Below are positions 1-9,745 of a DNA stretch of 64,000 bases, in pieces (the stretch's first letter is position 1; every line of letters begins with the position of its first letter). The stretch comes from Clostridium sp. C2-6-12 (GTDB taxonomy: Bacteria > Bacillota > Clostridia > Clostridiales > Clostridiaceae). Location of the stretch: the NCBI RefSeq assembly GCF_009928485.1, contig NZ_JAABNP010000006.1, forward strand, positions 1 through 64,000, given 5' to 3'. Made by a program: the position numbers and the translations under genes. The notes below the pieces were generated by a model, which saw nothing but the letters and a program-made list of their open reading frames with translations, had not been told where the DNA came from and searched no databases.

Positions 1-76
1 AAATAATGGATAATAAATCGAGCGAAATTATTGCCAACTTTTACTTGACTCAAACATTAATAAGAGAAAAACTATA

Positions 77-106
77 TTGAACAGCATTAATGTGGTAGTA
101 TATAGA
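77..106 (+). promoter_or_regulatory. Possible sigma-A promoter of rnr
   Basis: TTGAAC (77-82) is followed by TATATA (99-104, 16-bp spacer) or TATAGA (101-106, 18-bp spacer). It lies about 50 bp before the rnr start. Bases 1-76 contain no gene start that I can see. The -10 assignment is ambiguous. Confidence 0.4.
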
Positions 107-152
107 TATATAGGAATATTTAATAGTATTTGCACAATGGAGGTAAAAATTT

Positions 153-2363
153 ATGGGAATTAAGCAGACGTTAGTGAGCTTTATGAAAGAGCCAGGATAT
201 AGACCAATGGATATTGAAGAGTTAATTGCTGTATTTGATATAAAGAAAAATGAATATACTGCTTTTAAAAAGATTTTAAGAGTAATGGAAAGTGAAGGCT
301 TTATTGCAAGAACAAAAAAGAATAAATATATGATAAATGGAGAAAATCATGAAGAAGAAGGGCTAATTGTAGGTAAACTTCAAGCCCATGCAAAAGGATT
401 TGGATTTTTAATTCCTGATGAAGAAGGTCAAAAAGATGTTTTTCTTCCAAGTACAGCTATGAATGGAGCTATGAATGGAGATAAAATATCTGTAAGGGTA
501 ACAAGAGAAGATTCAAATACTAAAAAAAGAGAAGGCGAAGTAGTTGAGATATTAGAAAGAAATACAACCAAAATAGTAGGTGTATATGAAGATTGTAAGA
601 ATTTTGGGTTTGTAGCTTCTGAAGATACTAAAATATCTAAAGATGTATTTATTTCTAAAAAAGATAGAAATGGTGCTAATGATGGAGATGTTGTTCTTGT
701 TAAAATAACAAAATGGCCGGATGAAAAGAGAAAAGCAGAAGGTGTAGTAACAGAAATTTTAGGAAGAAAAGGCGATAGAGGAATAGATATTTTAGTTATA
801 ATAAAGAAGCTTGGACTTCCAGAAGAATTTTCAGATAAAGTATTAAAGTATGCTGAAGGTATTTCGGAAGAAATAGAAGAAAAAGAATATAAAAGAAGAA
901 GAGATTTAAGAGACTTAAAAATGGTTACAATAGATGGTGAAGATGCAAAAGACTTAGATGATGCTGTATCTATTGAAAGATTAAGTAATGGAAACTTTAA
1001 ATTAGGAGTTCATATTGCAGATGTAACTCATTATGTAACAGAAGATAGCCCATTAGATAAAGAAGCATTAAAAAGAGCTACTTCAGTTTATTTAATAGAC
1101 AGAGTTGTTCCAATGCTTCCTAGAAAATTATCAAATGGTATATGTTCTTTAAATCCTAAGGTTGATAGATTAACATTAACGTGTTTTATGGAAATAGATC
1201 ATAAAGGAAAAGTAGTAAATCATGAAATATTAGAATCAGTTATTAGAACTAATGAAAGAATGACATATACTGATGTTACAAAGATATTAAAAGATCATGA
1301 CGAAGAATTAATAAAGAAATATGACTATCTTTATGAAGATTTTAAAGCAATGGAAGAGCTTTGCCATATATTAAGAGCCAAGAGAACTAAAAGAGGTGCC
1401 ATTGATTTTGAAATAGCAGAAGCAAAAATAACTTTAAATGAACTTGGAAGACCAATTGAAATTAAACCTTATGACCGTGAAATAGCTAATAGAGTAATTG
1501 AAGAATTTATGCTTGCTGCTAATGAAACAGTAGCAGAGCACATGTTTGGAACTCATTTACCTTTTGTATATAGAATACATGAGGCTCCAGATGAAGAAAA
1601 ACTGGCTAAATTTAAAGAATTTATTTATAACTTAGGATATACAATACAATGGACAGAAGAAATAAAACCAAAGATTTTACAAGAAATTGTAGATAAAGTT
1701 AAAGGAAAAAATGAAGAAACAGTTGTAAATACTTTATTATTACGTTCTATGATGCAGGCGAGATATGCTCCAGATTGTAGCGGACACTTTGGACTTGCAG
1801 CAGAATTTTATTGTCACTTTACTTCTCCAATAAGAAGATATCCAGATTTACAAATCCATAGAATTATAAAAGAATATCTTAATGGTAAAATTGATGAAAA
1901 GAGAATAAATAAATTAAAAAATATAGTTGGATATTCTGCAAAACAATCATCAGAAATGGAAAGAAAAGCACAAGATGCAGAAAGAGAAGTAGACGATCTT
2001 AAAAAAGCTGAATATATGAAGGATAGAATTGGCGAAGAATTTGAAGGAATTATTTCTTCAGTTACGTCCTTTGGTGTATTTGTAGAATTACCAAATACAA
2101 TAGAAGGATTAGTTCATATTACAGATCTAGATGATGATTATTATATATTTAATGAAGCACAGCTAAGTTTAATAGGTGAGAGAACTAAAAAAGTCTATAA
2201 ACTTGGTGATAAAGTAAAAGTTGAATGTGTTAATGTAGATATGGCAAATAGAGAAATATTCTTCAGAATCACTGAAGAACCTAAAACAGAAGAATGCAAA
2301 GAAACTGAAATTACAGAAGATATAAATGTAGAAGTTAAAAATGAAACAGAAGAAATGGTGTAA
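153..2363 (+). CDS. rnr: Ribonuclease R (3'-5' exoribonuclease)
   Basis: The 736-residue protein has the full RNase R layout. A winged-helix-like N-terminus (about 1-60) is followed by two cold-shock OB domains (about 70-215), the RNB catalytic domain (about 250-585) and an S1 domain (about 626-710). The RNB signature DGEDAKDLDDAV is seen at 261-272, with the metal-binding aspartates intact. RNase R degrades structured RNA processively from the 3' end. It also works with tmRNA-SmpB to destroy non-stop mRNAs, which fits smpB being the next gene. The ATG at 153 has GGAGG at 139-143. Length is typical for Gram-positive RNase R. The C-terminus is acidic and glutamate-rich. Identity is secure. Confidence 0.97.
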   Translation: MGIKQTLVSFMKEPGYRPMDIEELIAVFDIKKNEYTAFKKILRVMESEGFIARTKKNKYMINGENHEEEGLIVGKLQAHAKGFGFLIPDEEGQKDVFLPSTAMNGAMNGDKISVRVTREDSNTKKREGEVVEILERNTTKIVGVYEDCKNFGFVASEDTKISKDVFISKKDRNGANDGDVVLVKITKWPDEKRKAEGVVTEILGRKGDRGIDILVIIKKLGLPEEFSDKVLKYAEGISEEIEEKEYKRRRDLRDLKMVTIDGEDAKDLDDAVSIERLSNGNFKLGVHIADVTHYVTEDSPLDKEALKRATSVYLIDRVVPMLPRKLSNGICSLNPKVDRLTLTCFMEIDHKGKVVNHEILESVIRTNERMTYTDVTKILKDHDEELIKKYDYLYEDFKAMEELCHILRAKRTKRGAIDFEIAEAKITLNELGRPIEIKPYDREIANRVIEEFMLAANETVAEHMFGTHLPFVYRIHEAPDEEKLAKFKEFIYNLGYTIQWTEEIKPKILQEIVDKVKGKNEETVVNTLLLRSMMQARYAPDCSGHFGLAAEFYCHFTSPIRRYPDLQIHRIIKEYLNGKIDEKRINKLKNIVGYSAKQSSEMERKAQDAEREVDDLKKAEYMKDRIGEEFEGIISSVTSFGVFVELPNTIEGLVHITDLDDDYYIFNEAQLSLIGERTKKVYKLGDKVKVECVNVDMANREIFFRITEEPKTEECKETEITEDINVEVKNETEEMV

Positions 2364-2374
2364 TTAAAGAAAAT

Positions 2375-2410
2375 AATTTAGGTGGAGAAATACTCCGCCT
2401 AAATTTTATT
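2375..2410 (+). terminator. Rho-independent terminator after rnr
   Basis: A stem of about 13 bp (2375-2387 with 2393-2405, one G-T pair) has an AAATA loop and a short T-rich tail. It separates rnr from smpB. Confidence 0.8.
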
Positions 2411-2483
2411 GATTTAAAAACACAGGTATAATATAATTCAATTATACAAATTTAAAGAAATTCTGAAAGAATTTCATCATAAG

Positions 2484-2506
2484 CTGTTAACTTTCAACTG
2501 TTAACT
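2484..2506. repeat. Short GTTAAC-containing repeat before smpB
   Basis: Two copies of CTGTTAACT (2484-2492 and 2498-2506) are spaced 14 bp start to start. Each contains the palindrome GTTAAC. It may be a degenerate intergenic repeat or the smpB promoter region. No function is assigned. Confidence 0.35.
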
Positions 2507-2525
2507 GATTTAAGTGGGTGATAAA

Positions 2526-2993
2526 ATGGCAAGAAAAAAGAATGAAAATTCATTAGCAGAAAATAGAAAAGCAAGACACGATTATTTTGTTGAAGAAGCA
2601 ATGGAGGCTGGCTTAGTACTTGTAGGAACCGAAGTTAAGTCAATAAGAAAAGGCAGAGTTAATCTTAAAGATTGCTATGCAGATGTGTATAATGGTGAAA
2701 TTTTTATAAAAAATATGCATATTTCTCCATATGAACAGGGAAATATATTTAATGTAGATCCTGTAAGAGAAAGAAAATTACTTCTTCATAAAGATCAAAT
2801 AAGAAGACTAGATGCATTAGTAGCTCAAGATGGATATACTTTAGTTCCTCTTTCACTTTATTTAAAAGAAGGTAAAGTTAAAGTTGCTCTTGGAGTATGC
2901 AAAGGTAAGAAAAATTATGATAAGAGAGATTCCATGTTAGAGAAAGCTCACAAGAGAGATATGGATAGAGCAATAAAAGAGAGATATAGATAG
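2526..2993 (+). CDS. smpB: SsrA-binding protein SmpB
   Basis: The protein is 155 residues from the ATG at 2526. I prefer this start to the in-frame GTG at 2514 because GGGTGAT (2516-2522), just ahead of it, is the ribosome binding site and the protein then begins MARKKNEN, as SmpB proteins usually do. The oligonucleotide-binding core is recognisable from [16 protein letters not shown] and the HISPYEQGN segment. The basic C-terminal tail ([21 protein letters not shown]) is the part that enters the decoding centre. SmpB binds tmRNA, whose gene is at 54725 in this window, about 52 kb away and not adjacent. Identity is secure. Confidence 0.97.
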   Translation: MARKKNENSLAENRKARHDYFVEEAMEAGLVLVGTEVKSIRKGRVNLKDCYADVYNGEIFIKNMHISPYEQGNIFNVDPVRERKLLLHKDQIRRLDALVAQDGYTLVPLSLYLKEGKVKVALGVCKGKKNYDKRDSMLEKAHKRDMDRAIKERYR

Positions 2994-3008
2994 AAATGAA
3001 TTGATTAT

Positions 3009-3054
3009 AACTGCTATTTAATGATTTTGCATAACATTAAATAGCAGTTTTTAT
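3009..3054 (+). terminator. Terminator after smpB
   Basis: A perfect 15-bp stem (AACTGCTATTTAATG at 3009-3023 with its complement at 3035-3049) is followed by a T-rich run. Confidence 0.9.
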
Positions 3055-3250
3055 TGTAAGAAATATTTTAAAGCGCTATTTGCTCATTAAATTAATATTT
3101 ATTTAATAATATAAATATTGATTTAACTTATAATTATTAAAAATTAGATAAGTTTATGTTAATAAAGTTAAATTTTATACGTAATAGTATAAAATTTGAA
3201 TAATAATATGGAATTTCCTTTCCTGTAAGTATATAATTATTATTGTAAAC

Positions 3251-3267
3251 GTTGCATTTGATGCAAC
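3251..3267. promoter_or_regulatory. Inverted repeat GTTGCAT-TTG-ATGCAAC upstream of the nucleotidase
   Basis: A perfect 7-bp-arm palindrome lies 27 bp before the start codon, in a 300-bp intergenic region that is otherwise plain AT-rich DNA. It could be an operator or a small mRNA hairpin. No regulator is known. Confidence 0.35.
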
Positions 3268-3293
3268 ATTATATAGATTAAGGGGGAATTATT

Positions 3294-6200
3294 TTGAAGA
3301 AACTACTAAAATCAAAGCAGATTACAGCATTATTTACCAGTCTATTTCTTACAATAACTTTATTTGCAGCATTTCCAGTAATAGGGTATGCGGCAGATAA
3401 TGAGAAAATCTTTGATATCATTGAGATAACAGATTTTCATGGAACGTTAAAAGATTCTTCTGGAAATCCAGTTGCAGGAGTTTTAGCTGATAGATTGGGG
3501 AATGTTAAAAAATCAAATGGAGATAGAACACTGATACTTGGAGGGGGAGATTTATATCAGGGATCTGCTATTTCGAATATTATGAAAGGGGTTCCAGTTC
3601 AAGAAGTTATGTCTGAAATAGGTATGGAAATAACAACTCTTGGAAATCATGAATTTGACTGGGGCTTGGATACAACTATAAATACTACGATGAAAGGTGC
3701 TTCATATTCAATAGTTTGTAGTAATCTTTATAATAAGCAAACTGGTAAGAGAGTATTTGAACCATATAAAATTGTATCTAAAGATGGAATAAAAATTGCT
3801 ATTATAGGTGGAATAACACAAGAAACGGAGACTAGTGTTTCACCTAAATTTATTAAAGACTATGAATTTAGAAATCTTGGAAATGAAATTAACTCCATAG
3901 CAAGTCAAATCAAGCAAGAAAAATCAGCAGATGTAATAATAGCATTAGTACACGAAGGTGATAAAGGAGATAATGCTACAGGACCAGTATTTGATTTGGC
4001 CGATAAGCTTCAAAATGTAGATGCTGTATTTGGAGGACATAGTCATACTAAAACAGCAGCAGTTTCTAAAACTACTAATATCCCAGTTTATATTGGAGCT
4101 TCTAATGGTAAAGGATATATAGATGCCAAATTTAGAATAACTGCAGATAAAAAGGTTGTTTTTGATGCTCCAAATCTTGAAACAAGTTATGTAGCTTTGG
4201 ATAATGACAAAGGGTACAAAGCAGCTAAATCAGCAACAGATAGGCATGTTGATAAAATTGTAAAGATGGCAGACAATGAAATAAGTCCAAAAACAAGCGA
4301 AATTATCGGATATAATACGCAAAAGGATTTAACAAGAAAATTAGATGCAGCACCATACGGTTCATCAGTTTTAGGAAATTGGGCAGCAGATGTTACAAGA
4401 AATGCAATTAAAGCAGATGTTGCTTTCCAAAACAATGGAGGACTTAGAATAGATATACCTCAAGGGAATATAACAGTAGGTACAATCTGGCAATTTATGC
4501 CTTTTGATAATACAATTTATAAGTTGAGTATGACAAAGTCTAAAATTAAGGATGTATTAGAACAAGCTGTTGCAGATAACAGCAAGGGATTACAAATATC
4601 AGGAATTAGATTTACTTATGACTCAAAGCTTCCATCAGGTCAAAGAGTAAAAGAGATTACAAAAGATGATGGAACAGCAATTAGCGATACACAAATTTTA
4701 TCTGTAGCAGTACCAGATTTTGTTGCTCAAGGAGGAGATTCTTTCACAGCATTTACAAAAAGCGGTGGATTAGATACTACAAATGATACACATATTGTAG
4801 TTAGAGATGCACTTATAGATTGGTGTAAAGCTAACAAGGATAAAGATGATAGCATAAATAAAAAATATAGAAATACAATACCAAATGTAGATATTCCAAG
4901 AATGATTAATATATCAAGTTCAATAACTTTACTTGCAACAACAGATGTTCATGGTACAGTTTTAAATTATGATTATGCAACTGGAAAAGAACCAGCAAAA
5001 GCACAAGGATTAGCTAAAATCTCATCATATGCAAAAAGTATAAGACAAAATAATAGTAATGTTATGTTAATTGATAATGGAGATACTATTCAAGGAACAC
5101 CACTATCATATTATTATGATATTTTAGATACAACTTCAGAATACCCTATGGCGAAAGTAATGGGAGCAATGAAATATAATTCATGGACACTTGGAAATCA
5201 CGAATTTAATTATGGATTAGATGTATTAAATAGAGTGATTAAGGATTATAAATCAGAAGGAATATCAGTACTTGGAGCTAATATTTACAAAAAAGATGGA
5301 ACTAATTTTGTAGCTCCTTATATTATAAAAAGCTTTTTTGTTAATGGAAAAGAAGTAAAAGTTGCAGTTGTAGGATTAGAAAATAAATGTGTACCTAGCT
5401 GGGAAGATAAGAAGCACTATGAGGGCTTAGAATTTAAAGATCTTGTAGATGAGGCAGATAAATGGGTAAAGGAAGTAAAGAGTAAAGGTGCTGACATAGT
5501 TATAGTTTCAGCACATAGCGGACAAGAAACAGCAGCCGATGTTTTACCAGAAAATGAAATTAATGCAATAGTAGCAAAAGTTAAAGGAATAGATGCAATT
5601 ATTGCAGGTCATACTCATTTAAAGATAAATGATTTAAGCCAAAAGAATCCAGAAGGAAAAGTAGTTCCAATATTAGAATCAACAAAGGGGGCTACAGGTT
5701 TAGGCCAAATAGACATGAATTTTGATACTAATGGTAAGCTTTGTGGAATTTCAACAAAAAATGTTGTTGTTGATAATAGTATTGCAGATGATCAAGAAAT
5801 TCTGGATTTAATTAAGCCTTATCAAGAAGCAACATTAAAGTATGTAGATACCAAAATAGGAGTTTCAACTGGAGAGTTTACAGGAAAAGGCCAAACCACT
5901 GAACCTACAGCAATTATGGAATTGATAAATAAGGTTCAAAAAGAAGGGGCAGCTACACAATTATCTATTGCAGCACCTTTAAGTTCTTCAGCATTTATAC
6001 CTAAGGGTGATATAACTATAAAAGATATGATGGCTGTCTATGTATTTGAAAACTTCTTATATGGAGTAAAGATGAATGGAAGACAGTTAAAAGACTGGAT
6101 GGAGTATTCAGTAAGATATTATGCTCAAACAACTGAGGAAAATAATAAGGTATCTAAGGATTCTGTATTAAATATTCCTGATTATAATTTAGATCAATTA

Positions 6201-6572
6201 TATGGTGCAACATATGATATTGATTTAACTCAACCAGCATGTACTGTTGATAAAGAATCAGGAAGAGTTATATCTGGAAATAGAATAAAGAATTTAAAAA
6301 TTAATGGAACTTTAGTAAAAGATTCAGATGAATTTACAGTAGCAATTAATAACTACAGATACAATGGTGGAGGCGGCTTTATGAAAGCGGCTGGATTAAG
6401 CAGTACAGATCCAAGTATTGTTACTTATGATTCTGCAAAAGCTCTAGGAGATGACGGTCAAGTAAGGAGTTTAATGACAAATTACATTAAAAAGCATGGA
6501 GAAATTTCACCTGAATGTTCAAAAAACTGGACTTTCATATTGGGTAAAGAAACTCAAAAGAAAGCAGCTTAA
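3294..6572 (+). CDS. Secreted tandem 5'-nucleotidase / 2',3'-cyclic nucleotide phosphodiesterase (YfkN/CpdB type)
   Basis: This 1092-residue exported protein has a signal peptide at about 1-33 (lysine-rich start, hydrophobic core, cleavage near GYAADN). Two complete calcineurin-type nucleotidase units follow. Unit 1 carries DFHG at 47-50, a GGGD segment and GNHEFD at 117-122. Unit 2 carries DVHG at 551-554, IDNGD and GNHEFN at 634-639, with GHTH further on. Each metallophosphatase domain is followed by a 5'-nucleotidase C-terminal domain. The family hydrolyses extracellular nucleotides or 2',3'-cNMPs to release phosphate and nucleosides. The architecture resembles Bacillus YfkN. I see no LPXTG, SLH or other wall anchor, so it is probably released. 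The TTG start has AGGGGG at 3281-3286. Exact substrate is not decided by sequence. Confidence 0.9.
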   Translation: MKKLLKSKQITALFTSLFLTITLFAAFPVIGYAADNEKIFDIIEITDFHGTLKDSSGNPVAGVLADRLGNVKKSNGDRTLILGGGDLYQGSAISNIMKGVPVQEVMSEIGMEITTLGNHEFDWGLDTTINTTMKGASYSIVCSNLYNKQTGKRVFEPYKIVSKDGIKIAIIGGITQETETSVSPKFIKDYEFRNLGNEINSIASQIKQEKSADVIIALVHEGDKGDNATGPVFDLADKLQNVDAVFGGHSHTKTAAVSKTTNIPVYIGASNGKGYIDAKFRITADKKVVFDAPNLETSYVALDNDKGYKAAKSATDRHVDKIVKMADNEISPKTSEIIGYNTQKDLTRKLDAAPYGSSVLGNWAADVTRNAIKADVAFQNNGGLRIDIPQGNITVGTIWQFMPFDNTIYKLSMTKSKIKDVLEQAVADNSKGLQISGIRFTYDSKLPSGQRVKEITKDDGTAISDTQILSVAVPDFVAQGGDSFTAFTKSGGLDTTNDTHIVVRDALIDWCKANKDKDDSINKKYRNTIPNVDIPRMINISSSITLLATTDVHGTVLNYDYATGKEPAKAQGLAKISSYAKSIRQNNSNVMLIDNGDTIQGTPLSYYYDILDTTSEYPMAKVMGAMKYNSWTLGNHEFNYGLDVLNRVIKDYKSEGISVLGANIYKKDGTNFVAPYIIKSFFVNGKEVKVAVVGLENKCVPSWEDKKHYEGLEFKDLVDEADKWVKEVKSKGADIVIVSAHSGQETAADVLPENEINAIVAKVKGIDAIIAGHTHLKINDLSQKNPEGKVVPILESTKGATGLGQIDMNFDTNGKLCGISTKNVVVDNSIADDQEILDLIKPYQEATLKYVDTKIGVSTGEFTGKGQTTEPTAIMELINKVQKEGAATQLSIAAPLSSSAFIPKGDITIKDMMAVYVFENFLYGVKMNGRQLKDWMEYSVRYYAQTTEENNKVSKDSVLNIPDYNLDQLYGATYDIDLTQPACTVDKESGRVISGNRIKNLKINGTLVKDSDEFTVAINNYRYNGGGGFMKAAGLSSTDPSIVTYDSAKALGDDGQVRSLMTNYIKKHGEISPECSKNWTFILGKETQKKAA

Positions 6573-6609
6573 TTAATAAGTTACTTAGATTTAAGAACTT
6601 ATTGAAATG

Positions 6610-6651
6610 AAAAGTATATCTCTAGGTATTGCCTGGAGATATACTTTTTTA
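6610..6651 (+). terminator. Terminator after the nucleotidase gene
   Basis: AAAAGTATATCTC (6610-6622) pairs with GAGATATACTTTT, followed by a T run. The 210 bp between here and 6862 contains no gene that I can see. Confidence 0.85.
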
Positions 6652-6862
6652 TGTTATTTAAATAAACATATATTAAAATTTCTATATTAATTATTAAAAA
6701 ATTATCAATAAATTTAATATTTTTTAATTAAAAATAAAAAAAGCTTGCAATAAAATAAAGAAATATATATAATAAAAACTAATCCGATTACAATACTAAG
6801 GATTGATGGCTTTCGAATTAAGTATTTTAGTTTGAAATTTTATCAATTATTTTTTTTAGAAG

Positions 6863-6891
6863 TTGACAAATAAAAAAAATGCTTATATAAT
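6863..6891 (+). promoter_or_regulatory. Consensus sigma-A promoter of the met operon
   Basis: TTGACA (6863-6868) and TATAAT (6886-6891) are separated by exactly 17 bp. Transcription should start near 6898, just before the SAM riboswitch. Confidence 0.92.
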
Positions 6892-6920
6892 CATGTCATA
6901 AACTAAATTAAATAGTTGAA

Positions 6921-7045
6921 TATCTTATCAAGAGTGGTGGAGGGACTGGCCCTTTGAAACCCGGCAACCGAAATGTTGGTTAATTTATCAATATTTGTAT
7001 GGTGCTAATTCCAGCAGCTTTTAGCTGATAGATGAGAGGATAAAT
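6921..7045 (+). ncRNA. SAM-I (S-box) riboswitch
   Basis: Conserved S-box segments appear in order: CTTATCAAGAG, GGTGGAGGGACTGGCCC, TGAAACCCGGCAACC, GGTGCTAATTCC and GATGAGAGGATAA. The 5' TTATC and the 3' GATAA form P1. A terminator hairpin follows at once and a methionine transporter operon is downstream. In this family S-adenosylmethionine binding stabilises the terminator form, so transport is shut off when SAM is plentiful. Confidence 0.97.
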
Positions 7046-7062
7046 TTTGCAAAGTGTTTTAT

Positions 7063-7096
7063 GCGCTAGAGATTTATTCTCTGGCGCTTTTGTTTT
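7063..7096 (+). terminator. Intrinsic terminator of the SAM riboswitch
   Basis: GCGCTAGAG (7063-7071) pairs with CTCTGGCGC (7079-7087), followed by TTTTGTTTT. This is the expression platform for metNIQ. Confidence 0.9.
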
Positions 7097-7197
7097 GAGG
7101 TGTTTTTCAATCAAATAGCAAGCCAGCTATTTAATTGAAGTAGATATCTTAGTTATCCGGAGAACTAGACAGAACAAAATCAAGGGAGGAAAGTGTT

Positions 7198-8163
7198 TTG
7201 ATAGAAATTAAAAATGTGGTTAAAAGTTTTGGGGAAACACAAGTAATAAAAGATGTATCAATAAGCATTAAACAAGGTGAAATTTATGGAATAATAGGGC
7301 ATAGTGGAGCAGGAAAATCTACATTGCTTAGATGTATAAATGGTCTAGAAGACTATAATGGAGGATCTGTTAATGTAATGGGGAAAGAAGTTTCTTCATT
7401 AACAGGCACAAGCCTTAGAGAATTTAGAAAAGACTTAGGAATGATTTTTCAAAACTTTAATCTTATGCAAAGAAAAAATGTTTTTGATAATGTTGCACTT
7501 CCTCTTGAAGTATGGGGCTACAATAAGAGTGAAATAAAAGATAAGGTACTTAAATTACTTAAATTAGTTGGCTTAGAAGATAAAAGACTGAGCAAACCAT
7601 CAGAACTTAGTGGTGGACAAAAACAAAGAGTAGCAATAGCAAGAGCATTGGCTTTAGATCCTAAGATATTACTTTGTGATGAAGCTACATCAGCATTAGA
7701 TCCTAAAATTACAAAGGATATACTAGCATTACTTTCAAAGATAAATAAAGAATTAGGAATAACTATAGTAATGGTTACACACCAAATGGAAGTTATTAAA
7801 GAAGTTTGTGAAAGAGTTGCATTATTAGACGGGGGAGTTGTAAAAGCTGAAGGAAAAGCTGAAGATTTATTCTTAAAACCAGGAAAATCCTTAAAGAAAT
7901 TCCTAGGAGAAGAGGATGATGAAATATTGCCAGATGAAGGTGTTAATATAAAATTATTCTTCCCAAGTGATTCTTCAGAAAATGCACTTATAACAAAAAT
8001 GGCTAGAGAATTAGGAATAGATTTTTCAATAGTTTGGGGTAAGCTTGAAAAATTTAGAGATGAAGTATTAGGGGGCCTTGTAATAAATATAAGCGAAGAA
8101 GACAAGGATAAAGTTATAAAATACTTAGAAAACAAGGATGTTTTATTGGAGGTGATTGAATAA
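7198..8163 (+). CDS. metN: Methionine ABC transporter ATPase MetN
   Basis: The 321-residue ATPase has Walker [10 protein letters not shown] at 34-42, the ABC signature LSGGQKQR, Walker B with [10 protein letters not shown], and the switch histidine in VTHQ. The C-terminal NIL domain (about 245-320) is the MetN-specific regulatory domain that binds methionine and inhibits transport. It energises uptake of methionine and probably methionine sulfoxide through MetI. The TTG start has GGGAGGA at 7184-7190. Its stop overlaps the metI start by one base (TAATG), indicating translational coupling. The SAM-I riboswitch upstream supports the assignment. Confidence 0.96.
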   Translation: MIEIKNVVKSFGETQVIKDVSISIKQGEIYGIIGHSGAGKSTLLRCINGLEDYNGGSVNVMGKEVSSLTGTSLREFRKDLGMIFQNFNLMQRKNVFDNVALPLEVWGYNKSEIKDKVLKLLKLVGLEDKRLSKPSELSGGQKQRVAIARALALDPKILLCDEATSALDPKITKDILALLSKINKELGITIVMVTHQMEVIKEVCERVALLDGGVVKAEGKAEDLFLKPGKSLKKFLGEEDDEILPDEGVNIKLFFPSDSSENALITKMARELGIDFSIVWGKLEKFRDEVLGGLVINISEEDKDKVIKYLENKDVLLEVIE

Positions 8164-8801
8164 TGAATGAAGTGATAGGGAAAGCTTTGATAGAGACATT
8201 AGAGATGGTTTTTGTATCAACTACATTTTCAGTTATTTTAGGATTTATACCTGCAATTATACTAACATTAACAGCTAATGATGGATTAAAACCTAATAAA
8301 ATAATATATTCAATTTTAGATTTCATAATTAATACATTAAGGAGTTTTCCATTCATTATATTGATGGTAATAATAATACCATTAACTAGAGTGATTGTTG
8401 GTAAATCAATAGGAACAGAAGCAGCGATAGTTCCACTTACAATTGCAGCAGCACCTTTTGTTGCAAGGGTAATTGAATCAGCTTTAAGAGAAGTAGATAA
8501 AGGAGTAATAGAAGCAGCAAAATCCTTTGGTGCATCAAATACTCAAATTATATTTAAGGTCATGCTTAAAGAAGCAATTCCTTCAATAATGTCAGGAATA
8601 ACTCTTACAATAATAAGTATTGTTGGATATTCTGCAATGGCAGGGGCTGTTGGAGGCGGAGGTCTTGGAGACGTAGCAATAAGATATGGGTATCAAAGAT
8701 ATCAAATAGATACAATGATTGTAACATGTATTATTTTAATTATAGTAGTTCAATTATTACAATTTTTAGGCAATTATTTTTATAATAAATTATCAAAATA
8801 A
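8163..8801 (+). CDS. metI: Methionine ABC transporter permease MetI
   Basis: The 212-residue membrane protein has about five transmembrane segments and the binding-protein-dependent permease EAA loop (EAAKSFGASNTQIIFKVML, about 119-137) that docks onto the MetN ATPase. The glycine-rich AGAVGGGGLGD segment is typical of MetI. GGAGGTGAT (8148-8156), within the end of metN, acts as its ribosome binding site. It is the second gene of the metNIQ operon. Confidence 0.96.
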   Translation: MNEVIGKALIETLEMVFVSTTFSVILGFIPAIILTLTANDGLKPNKIIYSILDFIINTLRSFPFIILMVIIIPLTRVIVGKSIGTEAAIVPLTIAAAPFVARVIESALREVDKGVIEAAKSFGASNTQIIFKVMLKEAIPSIMSGITLTIISIVGYSAMAGAVGGGGLGDVAIRYGYQRYQIDTMIVTCIILIIVVQLLQFLGNYFYNKLSK

Positions 8802-8817
8802 ATAGGGGGAATAAAAC

Positions 8818-9648
8818 ATGAAGAAAAGATCAATATTATCAATAGTTTTAGCAGGAGTAGTAACATTAGGATTAGTTGGCTGTGGCGGGGCAAATACAGC
8901 AGGTACTAAAGATTCTAAAAATGATAAGGTAATAAAAATTGGCGTAACACCAAAACCACATAAAGAAATTGTTGATATAGCCAAGCCATTATTAGAAAAA
9001 CAAGGATATACAGTAGAAATAACTGAATTTAATGATTATGTTCAACCTAATACTGCAGTATCAGAAGGATCATTAGATGCAAACTTCTTTCAACATACTC
9101 CATATTTAAATGAACAAAATCAATCAAAAGGATTTAAATTAGTTTCAGTTGGACCAATTCATTTAGAACCGATGGGATTATATTCTAAAAAGATTAAGAA
9201 TGTAGATGAATTAAAAGATGGAGCTACAATTGCTGTTCCTAATGATCCATCAAATGAAGCTAGAGCATTAAAACTACTAGCTGGTAAAGGAATAATAAAA
9301 ATAAAGGATGGAGAATTAGTTACTCCAAAGGATATAACTGAAAACAAAAAGAATCTAAAATTTAGCGAATTAGAAGCAGCAGCAATTCCAAGAGCAATGG
9401 ATGATGTAGATGCAGCTGTAATAAATGGTAATTATGCAATCGAAGCTAAATTTAATCCAGCAAAAGATACTTTAATAGTAGAAGATAAAAATTCTGAAGC
9501 AGCTAAGCCTTATGCTAATATATTAGTTGTAAAAGAAGGCAATGAAAAACAAGACAAGATTCAAGCTTTATATAAAGCATTAACATCACCAGAAGTAAAA
9601 GCATTTATTGAAAAAGAATATAATGGAGCAGTAATTCCAGTATTCTAA
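8818..9648 (+). CDS. metQ: Methionine-binding lipoprotein MetQ
   Basis: The 276-residue NlpA/MetQ-family substrate-binding protein has a signal sequence ending in lipobox LVGC with the lipidated cysteine at residue 22. A small linker (GGANTAGTKDSKND) precedes the binding fold, which starts IKIGVTPKPHKEI. The ligand-pocket segment FNDYVQPNTA and the ANFFQHTPYL motif are characteristic of MetQ. It would be tethered to the outer membrane face and deliver methionine to MetI. It lies 16 bp after metI with the ribosome binding site AGGGGG. It is the last gene before a strong terminator. Confidence 0.96.
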   Translation: MKKRSILSIVLAGVVTLGLVGCGGANTAGTKDSKNDKVIKIGVTPKPHKEIVDIAKPLLEKQGYTVEITEFNDYVQPNTAVSEGSLDANFFQHTPYLNEQNQSKGFKLVSVGPIHLEPMGLYSKKIKNVDELKDGATIAVPNDPSNEARALKLLAGKGIIKIKDGELVTPKDITENKKNLKFSELEAAAIPRAMDDVDAAVINGNYAIEAKFNPAKDTLIVEDKNSEAAKPYANILVVKEGNEKQDKIQALYKALTSPEVKAFIEKEYNGAVIPVF

Positions 9649-9690
9649 TATCAGTAATGAAAAATTAAATTAATAGTAAAATAATATTTT

Positions 9691-9740
9691 TAGCACAATA
9701 TTTTATGAGAAGTAAAAATTTCATAAAATATTGTGCTATT
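9691..9740. terminator. Bidirectional terminator between metQ and the aldo/keto reductase
   Basis: An 18-bp perfect stem (TAGCACAATATTTTATGA at 9691-9708 with its complement at 9721-9738) is flanked by T-rich or A-rich runs. It serves the two converging genes. Confidence 0.88.
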
Positions 9741-9745
9741 TTATA

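Noticed and set aside
7518-8135. Long open frame on the minus strand inside metN
   Set aside because: It is the antisense of a well-identified gene, has serine/leucine-rich composition typical of reverse-strand reading of AT-rich genes, and has no ribosome binding site.
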